Shown here piece by piece: positions 40,139 through 51,777 of a DNA stretch of 64,000 bases. Positions within the stretch are counted from its first letter, which is position 1. Each line of letters begins with the position of its first letter. The notes beneath the pieces are model-generated. The model saw nothing but the letters and a program-made list of their open reading frames with translations, did no database searches and had not been told where the DNA came from. The DNA comes from Catenulispora acidiphila DSM 44928 (GTDB lineage: Bacteria; Actinomycetota; Actinomycetes; Streptomycetales; Catenulisporaceae), in contig NC_013131.1 in NCBI RefSeq assembly GCF_000024025.1, forward strand, positions 6,014,001-6,078,000, written 5' to 3'. The translations under genes and the position numbers were made by a program.

Positions 40139-42100
40139 TCAGCCGCCGAGGGTCTCCTGCATCGCGGCGCCGAGGACTGCCGAGCCGGTCATGTCCAGGG
40201 CCGGCTCGTCGGTCTGCCAGGAGCGGACGTCGTCGGAGAAGCGGCTGTTGTGGCCGGTGAACTTGGTGTCGGGGTCAGTGCCGCCGGGCGGGCAGGGCTT
40301 CATGCCGTCCTGGTAGGAGCCGAGGCCGCCGTCGAAGTTGCTGGTGTTGTTCGGGCCGTTCATCACCGCGCCGGTGGCGATCGCGCCGGTGCCGTTCAGG
40401 CTGCCGGACAGGTTCGCGACCTGGTGCTGCATGCACTTCGGGAAGGTGCTGCCCTCTCCCACCATGAACGCCTGTCCCCAGGCGTTGGCGCCCAGCAGCC
40501 AGTCGCGCTGTTCGGTGGCGAAGGACTGGAACGAGGTGTCGCCGCTGGCCTGCCGGTACAGCGCCTCCTCGGTCAGGAAGCCGAAGGTGTGCGCGTTGAC
40601 GTCGAAGTCCGCGTAGTCGCCGCCGGCGTGGAAGACGTCGGAGGAGGCCTTGCTCGCCGCCGACTGCACCTGCCGCTTCAGGTCCGCGGTCAGTGCGGCA
40701 CGAGTGACCGCCAGCCCCGACGGGTTGCCGGCGGCGGCGATCGCCTTGATCAGGTCGGCGTGTGCCAGGGCACTGTTGTCGTAGAGGTTGAACGTGTCGC
40801 CGGTGTCGGAGGCGATGTAGTCCTTGGCGTAAGTAGCGGCCTGCGACAGGTACGAAGAAGGGCTGTGTCCCAGCTTCTGCGCGGCCAGTGCCAGTTCGGC
40901 GCCGCCCAACTCCATCGCGTCGTGCCAGATCGACTCGGGGTAGTAGCCGTTCGGCAGCGCGGTGGTCAGCGGGCTCGGCGGAGCGCTGGTATCAGCCTGC
41001 GCATACACCGAGGCGGCAGCCTGGTACTCGGCGGCGGCCTGCTTGGGGTTGCTCTTCGCGTCGACCTGCGCGGCCAGGGCGAACGCCGCCGCCACGCGCC
41101 CGGCGATGTTCGGGCTAATCCTCGCCCCCGGACTGGCGGCGAGGAACGCCGGGCGGTGCGCGGCGGAGTAGCGGTCGGCGGTGGCGGTGTCGCCGTCGTC
41201 CTTCTGCGGCAGGCGCCACAGGTCGTGATCGCCGGTGAAAGTACCGGCGGCATTGCCCGAGCCGATGCCGACCTGCAAGACCAGCGTCTTCGTCTTCTGG
41301 TTCCAGGCCTTGTTCAGCCAGGTCTCGCCGTAGTGCGCCTCGGCGGTCAGCGAGGCCGGGGCGGAGGAGCCCAGGGCGCGCTGCGCGGCCAGCAGCGTGA
41401 TGTCGCCGAAGGCCTCGTTGTTGGAGAACTTCAAGTAGTCGCCGGCGTCGAACCAGCCGCCGGAGACGTCGACGGTACCGCCGAGTTTGGTCAGGTCGGC
41501 GTCGGTGATGGTGTCCGAGTCGTCGGGGGCGAAGGTCGGCCAGGCGTAGAGGCTCGCCGCGGCGTCGTTCAGGTGCGAGGGCTTGCGGTTCAGGGCGCCG
41601 GGGACGACGTTCGAGCCGTCGCGCTGGGTCTGGAAGAAGGTGACGCCGTCGGTGACCAGCTTGCCGTAGAGCGAGCCGGAGCTGGTGACGGTGAACGTCG
41701 GCGAGCTGCCCGAGGCGCTCCCGGCGACCGCGATGTGGTAGGTCCCCGGCGTCTTCAAGCCGCTGAAGACGATCGGGTAGACGTCCGGATAGGCGGCGTT
41801 CCACTTGCCGAGGCTGGTGCCGCCGACCTTGCCGGTGAGTACCGTCTTGCCCTTGGCGTTCAGCACCGAGAACTTCGCCCCAGACACCGCCCCGCCGGTC
41901 ATCAGGTACGCCTGCTTCACGTCCCCGGCCAGGTACCCGGCCTGGTCGACGCGGACCAGCCCGGTGTTCGCGGACTGCGCGGCCTGCGCGGGCTGCGAGA
42001 GCACGGTGGCGGTGCCGACCGTCAGGCCGGCCAGGCTGACGGCGCTGAGCGCGGCGACCGTCCTGCGGTGGCGGAAACGCGGTCGTGCCCTGGAAACCAT
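40139..42100 (-). CDS. Secreted GH9 cellulase (endoglucanase) with N-terminal Ig-like domain
   Basis: A 653-residue extracellular glucanase. A signal peptide (1-41, AQAA) precedes an Ig-like domain (about 45-140) with VRVDQAGYLAGDVKQAYLM, common in GH9 enzymes of the CelD type. The (alpha/alpha)6 catalytic domain carries D218 and D221 in GGWFDAGDYLKF and the general acid in TDEPALD near residue 632. No cellulose-binding module is present. The ATG at 42100 is preceded by AAGGAGGGG. A perfect palindrome lies directly upstream of the ribosome binding site, and a ROK regulator gene lies nearby. Confidence 0.92.
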   Translation of the reverse strand: MVSRARPRFRHRRTVAALSAVSLAGLTVGTATVLSQPAQAAQSANTGLVRVDQAGYLAGDVKQAYLMTGGAVSGAKFSVLNAKGKTVLTGKVGGTSLGKWNAAYPDVYPIVFSGLKTPGTYHIAVAGSASGSSPTFTVTSSGSLYGKLVTDGVTFFQTQRDGSNVVPGALNRKPSHLNDAAASLYAWPTFAPDDSDTITDADLTKLGGTVDVSGGWFDAGDYLKFSNNEAFGDITLLAAQRALGSSAPASLTAEAHYGETWLNKAWNQKTKTLVLQVGIGSGNAAGTFTGDHDLWRLPQKDDGDTATADRYSAAHRPAFLAASPGARISPNIAGRVAAAFALAAQVDAKSNPKQAAAEYQAAASVYAQADTSAPPSPLTTALPNGYYPESIWHDAMELGGAELALAAQKLGHSPSSYLSQAATYAKDYIASDTGDTFNLYDNSALAHADLIKAIAAAGNPSGLAVTRAALTADLKRQVQSAASKASSDVFHAGGDYADFDVNAHTFGFLTEEALYRQASGDTSFQSFATEQRDWLLGANAWGQAFMVGEGSTFPKCMQHQVANLSGSLNGTGAIATGAVMNGPNNTSNFDGGLGSYQDGMKPCPPGGTDPDTKFTGHNSRFSDDVRSWQTDEPALDMTGSAVLGAAMQETLGG

Positions 42101-42117
42101 GCGAGTGCCCCTCCTTA

Positions 42118-42136
42118 GTTAGGAAAGCTTCCTAAC
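42118..42136. promoter_or_regulatory. Palindromic operator-like element of the GH9 gene
   Basis: GTTAGGAA-AGC-TTCCTAAC has perfect 8-bp arms and a 3-bp spacer. It begins 17 nt before the GH9 start, next to the ribosome binding site. From memory, closely similar elements stand before many secreted hydrolase genes of actinobacteria; the binding protein is not known from this sequence. Confidence 0.65.
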
Positions 42137-42275
42137 GAGACGTGTCGGCGAACTTATCCGGGCGGCCGCACGCCGTCAAGGGTCTGGCAATGCGGCCGCG
42201 CATCCAGCCGGAACAGACAGCGCCGCCCCGCTACTGTGGAAAGCAGGCCTGTGACATAACGGTGGGGGTGGGGAC

Positions 42276-42764
42276 ATGGCCGATCATACGAGTGCCCGGA
42301 GCCGGACCGGCTTGGCGCTGATCCTGACAGTGCTCTTACTGTTCGTGGCGGCATGCCAGTCGGACGCCGACTCGAGGTCCTCCTCGTCGGGGTCTTCCGG
42401 CGGCACGACGGTGGTGGCCGCATCGGCGCCGCCGACGACCGGGACCACCGGTCAGGCGCAGAAGATCTGCGGGGCGCCGCCATGCGTCCGCTACGTCTCG
42501 CGCGGCGACGCCAAGACGCTGGCCAGCACGATGACCAACCACCCGGTCCTGAGCACGGTGGCCCTGCACGCGGCCGTGATGCTGCTGTGCGGCGGCATTC
42601 TGTGCCTGCTCGGCGAGGGGGTGAGCCTGGTGTACGTGGACCACGCGGCCAAGGACGCGGCGGCGCAGCACGCGTGTCTGAAGGTGAGCATCCTGCCGGA
42701 CAACGACAAGTGGAAGCTGGCGACGCTCAGCACGTCGAACCAGAGTCCTTATTGCACTGACTGA
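42276..42764 (+). CDS. Putative lipoprotein with second hydrophobic segment
   Basis: A 162-residue protein beginning with a lipoprotein signal (LLLFVAACQS, lipobox cysteine at about 27), then a Ser/Thr-rich linker. A segment CGAPPCVRYVSRGDAKTL is followed by a hydrophobic stretch (STVALHAAVMLLCGGILCLL). I do not recognise a family. GGTGGGGAC precedes the ATG. It lies 25 nt upstream of the epoxide hydrolase gene on the same strand. Confidence 0.65.
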   Translation: MADHTSARSRTGLALILTVLLLFVAACQSDADSRSSSSGSSGGTTVVAASAPPTTGTTGQAQKICGAPPCVRYVSRGDAKTLASTMTNHPVLSTVALHAAVMLLCGGILCLLGEGVSLVYVDHAAKDAAAQHACLKVSILPDNDKWKLATLSTSNQSPYCTD

Positions 42765-42789
42765 GACCACCGACTGAGATCATGGACGG

Positions 42790-43929
42790 ATGCGCATCGA
42801 TCCCTTCACCGTCTCGATCCCGGACGCTGTCCTGACCGACCTGCGCGAGCGGATCGCGCGGACCCGCTGGCCGGACGCGGCGCCCGGCGAGGCATGGAGC
42901 CAGGGCGTCGAGGTCGGCTATCTGCGGGAGCTGCTGGAATATTGGGCCGACGGGTTCGACTGGCGGGCCGCGGAGCGTTCGCTGAACCGGTATCGGCACT
43001 TCACGGCTGAGGTGGATGGGGTGCGCGTCCACTTCGTGCACCACAGAAGCGACAGCGGCGGCGACCGCGTCCCGCTGATCCTGACCCACGGCTGGCCGAG
43101 CACCTTCGCCGAGATGCTCGGTCTGGTGGACCGGCTCGGCGACCGGTTCGACCTGGTGGTGCCGTCACTGCCGGGATACGTGTTCTCACAACGCCCGGCG
43201 CGGGTCGGCGTGGACCGGCGACACGTCGCGGGTATGTGGCACCGGCTCATGCAAGGGCTCGGATACGAGCGCTACGGCGCATGCGGCGGAGACTTCGGCG
43301 CCGGCATCGCGACGCACATGGCGCTGATGGAACCTGAGCGCATGATCGGAATCCACCTGAGCACACCGGAATTGGCGCCCTACGACGGACCGGGCGCGGC
43401 GCCGCTGACGCCCGAGGAGCAGGCGTACCTGGCGCAGGTGGAACGTTGGGAGCAGACCGAGCGCGGTTACAGCGCAGTGCAATCAACGCGCCCGCAGACG
43501 CTGGGCTACGGCCTGAACGACTCCCCCGCAGGCCTTGCGGCCTGGGTTCTGGACAAGTGGCGCTCCTGGTCCGACAGCGGCGGCGACCTGAACGCCACGT
43601 TCGGGCGTGACAGCCTGCTGACAATGCTGACCCTGTGGTGGGCGACGGACTCGATCACCTCCTCCATGCGCGACTACTACGACAACCGCTGGCACGGCAC
43701 GCCGATCGGACCGCAGGACCGGGTGCGGGTACCGACGGCGATGGCCGTGTTCGCGAACGAGTTCGTGTCCGAGGGACAGGTCCCCCGCGCGTGGTACGAG
43801 CGGCTCTACCAAGTGGAGCGCTGGACGGTGTTCGAGCGCGGAGGACATTTCGCGGCGATGGAAGAGCCGGAGTTGCTGGCCGGGGACATCGCCGAGTTCT
43901 TCAGGCTCCTGAGGCAGCCCATCAGCTGA
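42790..43929 (+). CDS. Epoxide hydrolase, alpha/beta-hydrolase with EHN domain
   Basis: A 379-residue enzyme opening epoxides to diols. The N-terminal EHN region ([24 protein letters not shown]) is followed by HGWP (100-103, oxyanion hole), nucleophile D168 in CGGDFGAG, lid region and base histidine in [14 protein letters not shown]. The length suits microsomal-type bacterial epoxide hydrolases. The ATG at 42790 fits the family start. A hairpin follows its stop. Confidence 0.92.
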   Translation: MRIDPFTVSIPDAVLTDLRERIARTRWPDAAPGEAWSQGVEVGYLRELLEYWADGFDWRAAERSLNRYRHFTAEVDGVRVHFVHHRSDSGGDRVPLILTHGWPSTFAEMLGLVDRLGDRFDLVVPSLPGYVFSQRPARVGVDRRHVAGMWHRLMQGLGYERYGACGGDFGAGIATHMALMEPERMIGIHLSTPELAPYDGPGAAPLTPEEQAYLAQVERWEQTERGYSAVQSTRPQTLGYGLNDSPAGLAAWVLDKWRSWSDSGGDLNATFGRDSLLTMLTLWWATDSITSSMRDYYDNRWHGTPIGPQDRVRVPTAMAVFANEFVSEGQVPRAWYERLYQVERWTVFERGGHFAAMEEPELLAGDIAEFFRLLRQPIS

Positions 43930-43931
43930 GG

Positions 43932-43975
43932 ACGGCGTCGGCTGTCCGGAAACATCCGAAAACAGCCGACGCCGT
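43932..43975. terminator. Bidirectional hairpin between epoxide hydrolase and fadB-like genes
   Basis: A perfect 14-bp stem (ACGGCGTCGGCTGT and complement) with an inner CGGA/TCCG pairing lies between two convergent stop codons. Confidence 0.8.
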
Positions 43976-44014
43976 TCCGCTTATAGCGCGGCTCGGCAGG
44001 CGCGCCGCAGGCGC

Positions 44015-46168
44015 CTACTCGATCCGCTCCCCGCGCTCGGCCTTCTCGATCAGCGACTGCGGCACGGCGAACCGCTCGCCGTACTTCTCGTACAGCTCCT
44101 TGGCGCGCGCCACGAAGCCGGTGACGCCCCCGTCGTAGCCGTTGATGTACTGGATCACGCCGCCGCTCCAGGCCGGGAAGCCGATGCCGAGGATGGAGCC
44201 GACGTTCGCCTCGGCGACCGAGCGCAGCACGCCCTCGTCCAGGCAGCGGACGCTGTCCAGCGCCTCGGCGAACAGCATGCGCTCCTGCATGTCCTGGAAC
44301 GGGATGCCCACGTGCGGCGGGAACGCCGCGCGCAGACCGGGCCACAGGCCGGTGCGCTTGCCGTCCTGGTACTCATAGAAGCCCGCGCCGGCCGAGCGGC
44401 CGCCGCGGCCGAACTCGTCGACCATGCGGTTGATGACGGCCTCGGAGCCGTGCTCGGTCCAGTCCGCGCCGGCGGCGGCGCGCGCCTCCTTGCGGATCTT
44501 CTGCGGGAGGGTCAGCGTCAGCTCGTCCATCAGCTGCAGCGGCGGCGCCGGGTAGCCGGCCTGGGAGCCGGCCTGCTCGATGGAGGCCGGGCTCAGGCCC
44601 TCGTTCACCATCGCCACCGCCTCGTCCAGGAAGCGGCCGATGACGCGGGAGGTGAAGAAGCCGCGGCTGTCGTTGACGATGATCGGGGTCTTCTTGATCT
44701 GCCGGGCCAGGTCGAAGGCCTTGGCGATGGCCGCGTCCGAGGTCTGCTCGCCGACGATGATCTCCAGCAGCGGCATCTTGTCCACCGGGGAGAAGAAGTG
44801 CAGCCCGATGAAGTCCGCCGGGCGCGTGACCGCGTGCGCCAGGTCGGTGATCGGCAGCGTGGAGGTGTTCGAGCCCAGCAGCGCGTCGGGGGCGACGACG
44901 TCCTGGATCTCGCCGAACACCTTCGCCTTCAGCTCCGGGGACTCGAAGACGGCCTCGATGACCAGGTCGGCGCCTGCGGCGTCGGCGGCGTCGGCGGTCG
45001 GGCGGATCCGGGCCAGGACCGCATCGGTGGCCTCGCGGGTCATCTTCCCGCGCGAGACCGCCTTGTCCAGGATGCCGGCGGAGTACGCCTTGCCCTTCTC
45101 GGCAGCCTCGACGCTGACGTCCTTCAGCACGACCTCGATGCCGCCGCGCGCGCAGACGTAGGCGATCCCGGCGCCCATCATGCCCGCGCCGAGCACCGCG
45201 ACCTTCGTGGCCTTCCACGGCTCGTAGCCGGCCGGGCGCGAGGCGCCGTTGGTCACCTTCTGCATGTCGAAGAAGAAGGCCTGCGTCATGTTCTTCGCCA
45301 CCTGCCCGGTGACCAGCTCGACGAAGTACCGCGCCTCGATGATCAGGGCATTGTCGAAGTCCACGCGCGCGCCCTCGACGGCGGCGGCCAAGATGTTGCG
45401 CGGCGCCGGGTAGTTCGCGCCCTTGAGCTGCTTGCGCAGGTTCGCCGGGAACGCCGGCAGGTTCGCGGCGAACTTCGGGTTCTTCGGGTCGCCGCCGGGA
45501 ATCCGGTAACCGGGGGCGTCCCAGGGCTGCTTGGCCTCCGGGTTGGTCAGCACCCACGCCTTGGCGGCGGCCAGCATCTCCTCGGGGGTGGCCACGACCT
45601 CGTGCACCAGGCCGTTCTCCAGCGCCGCCTGCGGCTTGTAGCGCTGCCCCTGAAGCAGGACCTTGAGAAGCGCGTCGGTGATGCCCAGCAGCCGCACCGA
45701 GCGCACGACGCCGCCGGCGCCGGGCAGCAGGCCGAGCGTGACCTCGGGGAAGCCGATCTCCGAACCCTTGGCGTCCAGCGCCACGCGGTGGTGGCAGGAC
45801 AGCGCGATCTCCAGCCCGCCGCCGAGCGCCGCGCCGTTGATCGCGGCGGCGACCGGCTTGCCGAGGGTCTCCAGGCGGCGCAGCTGCGCCTTGATGAGCA
45901 TGTTGCGGGCCATGATGTCGGCGGCGTCCTCGGGCCGGGCCTGAATCAGCTCATTGAGATCACCGCCGGCGAAGAAGGTCTTCTTGGCGCTGGTGACCAC
46001 GACGCCGGCGATGTCGTCCTTCTCCGCCTCCAGCCGGTCCAGGACCGGACCGAGGGCTTCGACGAAGGCGCGGTTCATGGTGTTGGCGGACTGGCCCGGC
46101 GCGTCCATGGTCAAGGTGACCACGCCGTCGGCGTCCCGGTCCCAGCCGAAGTGGTTCTGCTCGCTCAT
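44015..46168 (-). CDS. fadB: FadB-like 3-hydroxyacyl-CoA dehydrogenase / enoyl-CoA hydratase
   Basis: A 717-residue bifunctional beta-oxidation enzyme. The hydratase domain spans about 1-200 ([24 protein letters not shown] with the first catalytic Glu, [16 protein letters not shown] with the second). The NAD-binding dehydrogenase domain has [15 protein letters not shown] and the hydroxyacyl-CoA motif [19 protein letters not shown]. It oxidises enoyl-CoA to 3-ketoacyl-CoA, which the adjacent thiolase cleaves. The ATG at 46168 is the family start; the thiolase stop is 17 nt upstream. Confidence 0.94.
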   Translation of the reverse strand: MSEQNHFGWDRDADGVVTLTMDAPGQSANTMNRAFVEALGPVLDRLEAEKDDIAGVVVTSAKKTFFAGGDLNELIQARPEDAADIMARNMLIKAQLRRLETLGKPVAAAINGAALGGGLEIALSCHHRVALDAKGSEIGFPEVTLGLLPGAGGVVRSVRLLGITDALLKVLLQGQRYKPQAALENGLVHEVVATPEEMLAAAKAWVLTNPEAKQPWDAPGYRIPGGDPKNPKFAANLPAFPANLRKQLKGANYPAPRNILAAAVEGARVDFDNALIIEARYFVELVTGQVAKNMTQAFFFDMQKVTNGASRPAGYEPWKATKVAVLGAGMMGAGIAYVCARGGIEVVLKDVSVEAAEKGKAYSAGILDKAVSRGKMTREATDAVLARIRPTADAADAAGADLVIEAVFESPELKAKVFGEIQDVVAPDALLGSNTSTLPITDLAHAVTRPADFIGLHFFSPVDKMPLLEIIVGEQTSDAAIAKAFDLARQIKKTPIIVNDSRGFFTSRVIGRFLDEAVAMVNEGLSPASIEQAGSQAGYPAPPLQLMDELTLTLPQKIRKEARAAAGADWTEHGSEAVINRMVDEFGRGGRSAGAGFYEYQDGKRTGLWPGLRAAFPPHVGIPFQDMQERMLFAEALDSVRCLDEGVLRSVAEANVGSILGIGFPAWSGGVIQYINGYDGGVTGFVARAKELYEKYGERFAVPQSLIEKAERGERIE

Positions 46169-46185
46169 AGTGCTCGTCCCCGTCC

Positions 46186-47409
46186 TCAGACCCGCTCGAC
46201 AATGGTGGCAATGCCCATACCGCCGCCCACGCACAGCGTGACCAGGCCGCGGCGCAGGTCCCGGCGCTCGAGTTCGTCCACGATCGTGCCGATCAGCATC
46301 GCGCCGGTGGCGCCCAGCGGGTGGCCCATGGCGATCGCGCCGCCGTTGACGTTGACCTTCTCCAGCGGCAGGTCGCTCTCCCCCATCTCGCGCACGAAGC
46401 GCAGCACCACGGCCGCGAACGCCTCGTTGATCTCCACCAGGTCGATGTCCTCGATGTCCAGCCCGGCCTTGGCCAGCGCCTTCTTCGCGGCCGGCGCGGG
46501 ACCGGTGAGCATGATCGTGGAGTCCGCGCCGGAGACCGCGGTGGACAGGATCCGGGCCCGCGGGGTCAGGCCCGCGGCCCGCCCGGCCGTCTCGTTGCCG
46601 ATCAGCACCAGCGCGGCGCCGTCGACGATGCCGGAGGAGTTGCCGGCGTGGTGGACGTGGTCGATCTTCTCCACCCAGTGGTACTTCTGCAGCGCCACGG
46701 CGTCGAAGCCGCCGAGGTCGCCGATCGCCTCGAACGAGGGCTTGAGGCCGGACAGCGTCTGCACGGTCGTGCCGGGGCGGATGAACTCGTCCTCGTCCAG
46801 GATCGTCAGGCCGTTGCGGTCCCGGACCGGGACGACCGACTTCTTGAAGTGGCCGGCGGCGCGCGCGGCGGCGGCGAGCTCCTGCGAGCGGACCGCGAAC
46901 TCGTCGACCTCGGTGCGCGAGAAGCCCTCGATGGTGGCGATCAGGTCCGCGCCGATGCCCTGCGGGATGAAGGAGATGTCGTAGGCGGTCTGCGGGTCCT
47001 CGAACCAGGCGCCGCCGTCGGATCCCATGGCCACGCGGGACATCGACTCCACGCCGCCGGCCAGGATCAGGTCCTCGCCCAGACCCGAGGCGACCTTCTG
47101 CGCCGCGGTGTTCACCGCTTCGAGCCCCGAGGCGCAGAACCGGTTCAGCTGGACGCCGGCGGTGGTGTCCGGGAGCCCGGCGGCCAGCGCCGAGACCTTG
47201 GCTATGTCCGAGCCCTGCTCGCCGATCGGGGACACCACGCCGAGGATCACGTCCTCGATCAGCGCGGGGTCCAGGTTCGGGTGGCGGGCCTGCATCTCCT
47301 CCATGAGCCCGACCATCAGGGAGATCGGCTTGACGGTGTGCAGCGAGCCGTTCTGCTTGCCCCGGCCGCGCGGTGTCCGGATCGCGTCGTAGACGTACGC
47401 GTTCGACAT
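46186..47409 (-). CDS. fadA: Acetyl-CoA acyltransferase (3-ketoacyl-CoA thiolase)
   Basis: A 407-residue thiolase that splits 3-ketoacyl-CoA with CoA to acetyl-CoA and a shortened acyl-CoA. The nucleophile lies in [12 protein letters not shown], the catalytic histidine in [11 protein letters not shown] and the second cysteine in [19 protein letters not shown] precedes the ATG. It is followed by the FadB-like gene, so the two form the multienzyme complex known for FadAB. Confidence 0.95.
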   Translation of the reverse strand: MSNAYVYDAIRTPRGRGKQNGSLHTVKPISLMVGLMEEMQARHPNLDPALIEDVILGVVSPIGEQGSDIAKVSALAAGLPDTTAGVQLNRFCASGLEAVNTAAQKVASGLGEDLILAGGVESMSRVAMGSDGGAWFEDPQTAYDISFIPQGIGADLIATIEGFSRTEVDEFAVRSQELAAAARAAGHFKKSVVPVRDRNGLTILDEDEFIRPGTTVQTLSGLKPSFEAIGDLGGFDAVALQKYHWVEKIDHVHHAGNSSGIVDGAALVLIGNETAGRAAGLTPRARILSTAVSGADSTIMLTGPAPAAKKALAKAGLDIEDIDLVEINEAFAAVVLRFVREMGESDLPLEKVNVNGGAIAMGHPLGATGAMLIGTIVDELERRDLRRGLVTLCVGGGMGIATIVERV

Positions 47410-47426
47410 CGCTGTTCCTTCCTGTC

Positions 47427-47468
47427 AGTTCTATCTGTCCGAGCTGTCTGCCCAGGCTGTCTGTCCGG
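47427..47468. repeat. Short degenerate repeats between acyl-CoA dehydrogenase and thiolase genes
   Basis: Three loose copies of a 13-14 nt unit containing CTGTCTGTCCG lie in the 67-nt gap. Confidence 0.45.
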
Positions 47469-47476
47469 TCGCGCCG

Positions 47477-48622
<1,146 letters not shown>

Positions 48623-48653
48623 CTGCGACTCCATGTCTGCCGAGGCCCACCGC

Positions 48654-50066
48654 CTAACGGCGATTAACATCGCGCGCCCCGGACACCGGTGTCAAGAGCA
48701 CCGCCAGCATCAGCGCCCGCAACCGCCCGGCCAACCCGGGCCGTTCGAGCAGCCGACGGGTCCGCGCCGTGTCGTTGACGACGGCGAACGCCGCGAGCAC
48801 CCGAATCCGGATCTCCTCAGGCGAGGCGCCGGGATCCGCACTCGCGAGCAGCGCGGACCAGTGCGCGGCGTAGGCACGCTGAAACCGGCGCGTCTCGGCA
48901 CGATCGCGGTCGGGGAGGTTGTGGCCCTCGGTGAAGTAGGCGGCGACGAGGTCGCGGGAGGACAGGACGGTGGTGACGTAGCGGGTGGCCAGGTCGGCGA
49001 GGGTGGCGGTGGCGGTGATGGCGAGAGCTGCGGCGGCGGAATCGGGCGCCGGCGCGGACACGCTCGCGATCGAAGCCGCTGGGTCAGGCGCACTCGCGGC
49101 AGCAGCCGAGGCAGGCTCAAGCAGCTGCTCGGCGGCCGAGTCCAGCGCCAGCTCGGGCACACTCGCAGCTGCCACCGAGCCGCTGGCCTTCTCTGCTCTT
49201 TCCTGCGCCACTCTTTCCTGCGCCGCAGCATCGCTCGCAACAAGATCCCGCCGCAACAACTCCCCGATCCGCTCGGTGATCGTCCGCAGCAGGTCGGTCT
49301 TCCCCGCGAAGTGGCTGTAGACACTGGGCCCGGCGATCCCCGCCGCCGCCCCGATCTCGTCCAGCGTCACCTCGTGATAGCCGCGGTCCCAGAACAGTCG
49401 CGCGGCGGCAGCCAGGATCTGTTCCTTCCGGTCTTGCGCGTCTATCTTTTGGGGCCTGTTATCTACGCTCTCAGTGCCCGCGCCGAACTCCACCGACACC
49501 ACATCCATCGCGATCCCGGCGAGCAGCTCCTCGAAGGCCGCGCGCGGCAGCCGCACCCGGTGGTCCGAGACGCTGCCCATCACGCTCAGCGCCGCCCATG
49601 CCACCAGTTCCGCGTCCGCGGGTTCCAGTTCCGGGCGCAGTACGCGCAGCTCCGCGACCACCGCGTCCGAGGCCTCTCCCATGCGCTTGGCCAGCTCGGC
49701 GGCGTCCTCGGGCGCCAGGTGGCGGTACTCGCGGCGCCACATCACGCCGAATTCGGGCCGGCGGGTCACGAACGCGGCCAGGTCGCGGTACGTCCTGCGC
49801 AGTCGTTCGGCCGCGTCCGACGTCCCGGCCAGGTCGGCGGCCAGGACGCCGGCCATCTCGTCAAAGCCGGAGCGCACCACCTCGGCCAGGAGGGCCTGCT
49901 TGCCGGGGAAGTGGCGGTAGATGGCCGGGCCGGACAGTCCCGCGGCGGCGGCGATGTCGCCGACGGTCACGTTGTGGTAGCCGTCGCGGGCGAACAGGCC
50001 GGCGGCGATGGCCGTCAGCTGGTCGCGGCGCGCGCGGGTCCGCGGGGTCGGGGTCCGGGTCGTCAT
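48654..50066 (-). CDS. Tandem TetR-TetR transcriptional regulator
   Basis: A 470-residue protein containing two TetR units in one chain. The first HTH (about 12-60) reads FARDGYHNVTVGDIAAAAGL and GPAIYRHFPGK; the second (about 215-262) reads FWDRGYHEVTLDEIGAAAGI and GPSVYSHFAGK. Each is followed by a ligand-binding helix bundle, and the second has an Ala/Pro-rich insertion of about 60 residues (AASAPDPAASIASVS). Normal TetR proteins are about 200 residues, so it is a natural covalent dimer. It lies directly before the acyl-CoA dehydrogenase gene and probably controls the beta-oxidation operon in response to acyl-CoA. ATG 50066 matches the first HTH. Confidence 0.9.
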   Translation of the reverse strand: MTTRTPTPRTRARRDQLTAIAAGLFARDGYHNVTVGDIAAAAGLSGPAIYRHFPGKQALLAEVVRSGFDEMAGVLAADLAGTSDAAERLRRTYRDLAAFVTRRPEFGVMWRREYRHLAPEDAAELAKRMGEASDAVVAELRVLRPELEPADAELVAWAALSVMGSVSDHRVRLPRAAFEELLAGIAMDVVSVEFGAGTESVDNRPQKIDAQDRKEQILAAAARLFWDRGYHEVTLDEIGAAAGIAGPSVYSHFAGKTDLLRTITERIGELLRRDLVASDAAAQERVAQERAEKASGSVAAASVPELALDSAAEQLLEPASAAAASAPDPAASIASVSAPAPDSAAAALAITATATLADLATRYVTTVLSSRDLVAAYFTEGHNLPDRDRAETRRFQRAYAAHWSALLASADPGASPEEIRIRVLAAFAVVNDTARTRRLLERPGLAGRLRALMLAVLLTPVSGARDVNRR

Positions 50067-50136
50067 GGGAGTCAGCTTGATCCCGTGCCGCCGCCACTGA
50101 CAAGGCCGCCGCCGCACCGGGGCTCGCCGCCGGCCT

Positions 50137-51777
50137 TCAGTGCCCACCCGCGTCGACGATCTCGACGTCCGCGACGTGTGCCCGGATCCGCTCCACCGGC
50201 AGCGCCACCGCCCTGGCCCAGTAGTAGACCACCAGGCTCACCACCGCGACCGCGATCAGCGACGTCCACTCCGTGAACCACGGGTCCTTCATCGGCCCGA
50301 ACGCGCTGGTCCGCACGATGATCCCCATCACCAGCAGATACGGCAGCAGCCACTGCGCCGAGCGCCACTCCATCGGGGGATGCCGCGGGTTCAGGCGGAA
50401 GGCGCGGGAGAGCGCCAGCACCGCGTAGCCGATGACGATGGCGATCCCGAGCCGCCAGTCGGTCTCCCAGCCGGCCCACAGGATGATGAAGTTCGCCACG
50501 ATGAACGCGAACGGCGACAGCACCTCCCCGCCGGCCAGCCGGTAGGGACGCTCCAGATCCGGCAGCTTCTCGCGGAACACGCCGAAGGCCAGCGGCGCCC
50601 CGGCGTACATCAGCACACTGGCGGAGGTGATGAAGGACACGAGCTGCTGCCAGCTGGGGAACGGCAGGAAGCAGACGCAGCCGACGACGAACGCGGTGAG
50701 CATGCCCAGCCACGGCACGCCGCGCTTGGTGACGTGCTCGTACTGCACCGGGACGTAGCCGTTCTTGCTCAGTCCGTAGGTGATGCGCGAGGTGGACGTG
50801 GTGTAGATCAGGCCGGTGCCGCCGGGCGAGATGATCGCGTCGATGTACAGGACGGTCGCCAGCCAGCCGAGCCCGACCAGGGTCGCGAGCCCGGCGAACG
50901 GGCCGCTGATGTTCTTGTAGTCCAGGTGCGCCCAGCCGGCGGCGTACGTCGCGGCCGGCAGCGCGGCGATGAAGACCACCTGCAGCATGATGTAGATCGC
51001 GGCGCCGATCAGGATCGACAGGATCGTCGCGCGCGGGATGTCGCGCTTGGGGTTGCGCGACTCGCCGGCGAGCTGGATCGCCTGCTCGAAGCCGAGCAGC
51101 GCGAAGATGATGCCGGAGGTCGACACCGCCGACATGATGCCGTGCGCGCCGAAGGGCATGAAGCCGCCGCCGGAGGCCGCGGTGAAGTTCTCGCTGTGGA
51201 AGTGGGTGAAGGCCAGCACGAAGATGGTCAGCAGCGGAACGCCGACCTTCCACCAGGTCGCGGCGTTGTTCACGGCCGCCAGCTTCTGGATCCCGAGGAA
51301 GTTCACCGCGGTGAACAGCGCCATCAGCAAGATCGCGACCAGCTCGCCGTAGCCGGTGAGCGTGCCGTCCTTGTGCTGCCAGCTGTCGGCCCAGGTGTAG
51401 TGCTGCGCGTAGCCGATCATCGCCTGCACCTCGATCGGCGGGACCGTCACCGCCTGCAGCCAGGTGAACCACCCGAACGAGGCGCCGGCCGCGCCGCCGA
51501 AGGCGTAGTGCGGATAGCGCGCCGTCCCGCCGGCGACCGGGAACATGCCGCCGAGCTCGGCGTGCACGAACGCCAGCGCGATGATCGCCACCGCCGCGAT
51601 GCCCCAGCTGATCAGCGCCGCCGGACCGGCCGCGACCAGCGCCTTCTGCGCGCTGTACAGCCAGCCCGAGCCGATGATCGACCCCTCGGAGGCCCACAGC
51701 AGGCCGATCAGGCCGATGTCCCGCCGCAGGTGGGTGGAGGGCTGTCCCGCGCCTCCGGCCGCTTCGTGTACCGCCAT
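50137..51777 (-). CDS. APC-family amino acid permease
   Basis: A 546-residue transporter with about twelve to thirteen transmembrane segments. The start DIGLIGLLWASEGSIIGSGWLY holds the unwound GSIIGSG motif of the first helix, and GFEQAIQLAGESRNPKRDIP is typical of the family. It would carry an amino acid or similar cation across the membrane. It lies 70 nt upstream of the TetR gene on the same strand; regulation by it is possible. Confidence 0.9.
   Translation of the reverse strand: MAVHEAAGGAGQPSTHLRRDIGLIGLLWASEGSIIGSGWLYSAQKALVAAGPAALISWGIAAVAIIALAFVHAELGGMFPVAGGTARYPHYAFGGAAGASFGWFTWLQAVTVPPIEVQAMIGYAQHYTWADSWQHKDGTLTGYGELVAILLMALFTAVNFLGIQKLAAVNNAATWWKVGVPLLTIFVLAFTHFHSENFTAASGGGFMPFGAHGIMSAVSTSGIIFALLGFEQAIQLAGESRNPKRDIPRATILSILIGAAIYIMLQVVFIAALPAATYAAGWAHLDYKNISGPFAGLATLVGLGWLATVLYIDAIISPGGTGLIYTTSTSRITYGLSKNGYVPVQYEHVTKRGVPWLGMLTAFVVGCVCFLPFPSWQQLVSFITSASVLMYAGAPLAFGVFREKLPDLERPYRLAGGEVLSPFAFIVANFIILWAGWETDWRLGIAIVIGYAVLALSRAFRLNPRHPPMEWRSAQWLLPYLLVMGIIVRTSAFGPMKDPWFTEWTSLIAVAVVSLVVYYWARAVALPVERIRAHVADVEIVDAGGH

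Noticed and set aside
48623-48670. Longer start of acyl-CoA dehydrogenase (ATG at 48670)
   Set aside because: No ribosome binding site, and it would overlap the TetR gene; the start at 48622 has GGAG at proper spacing.
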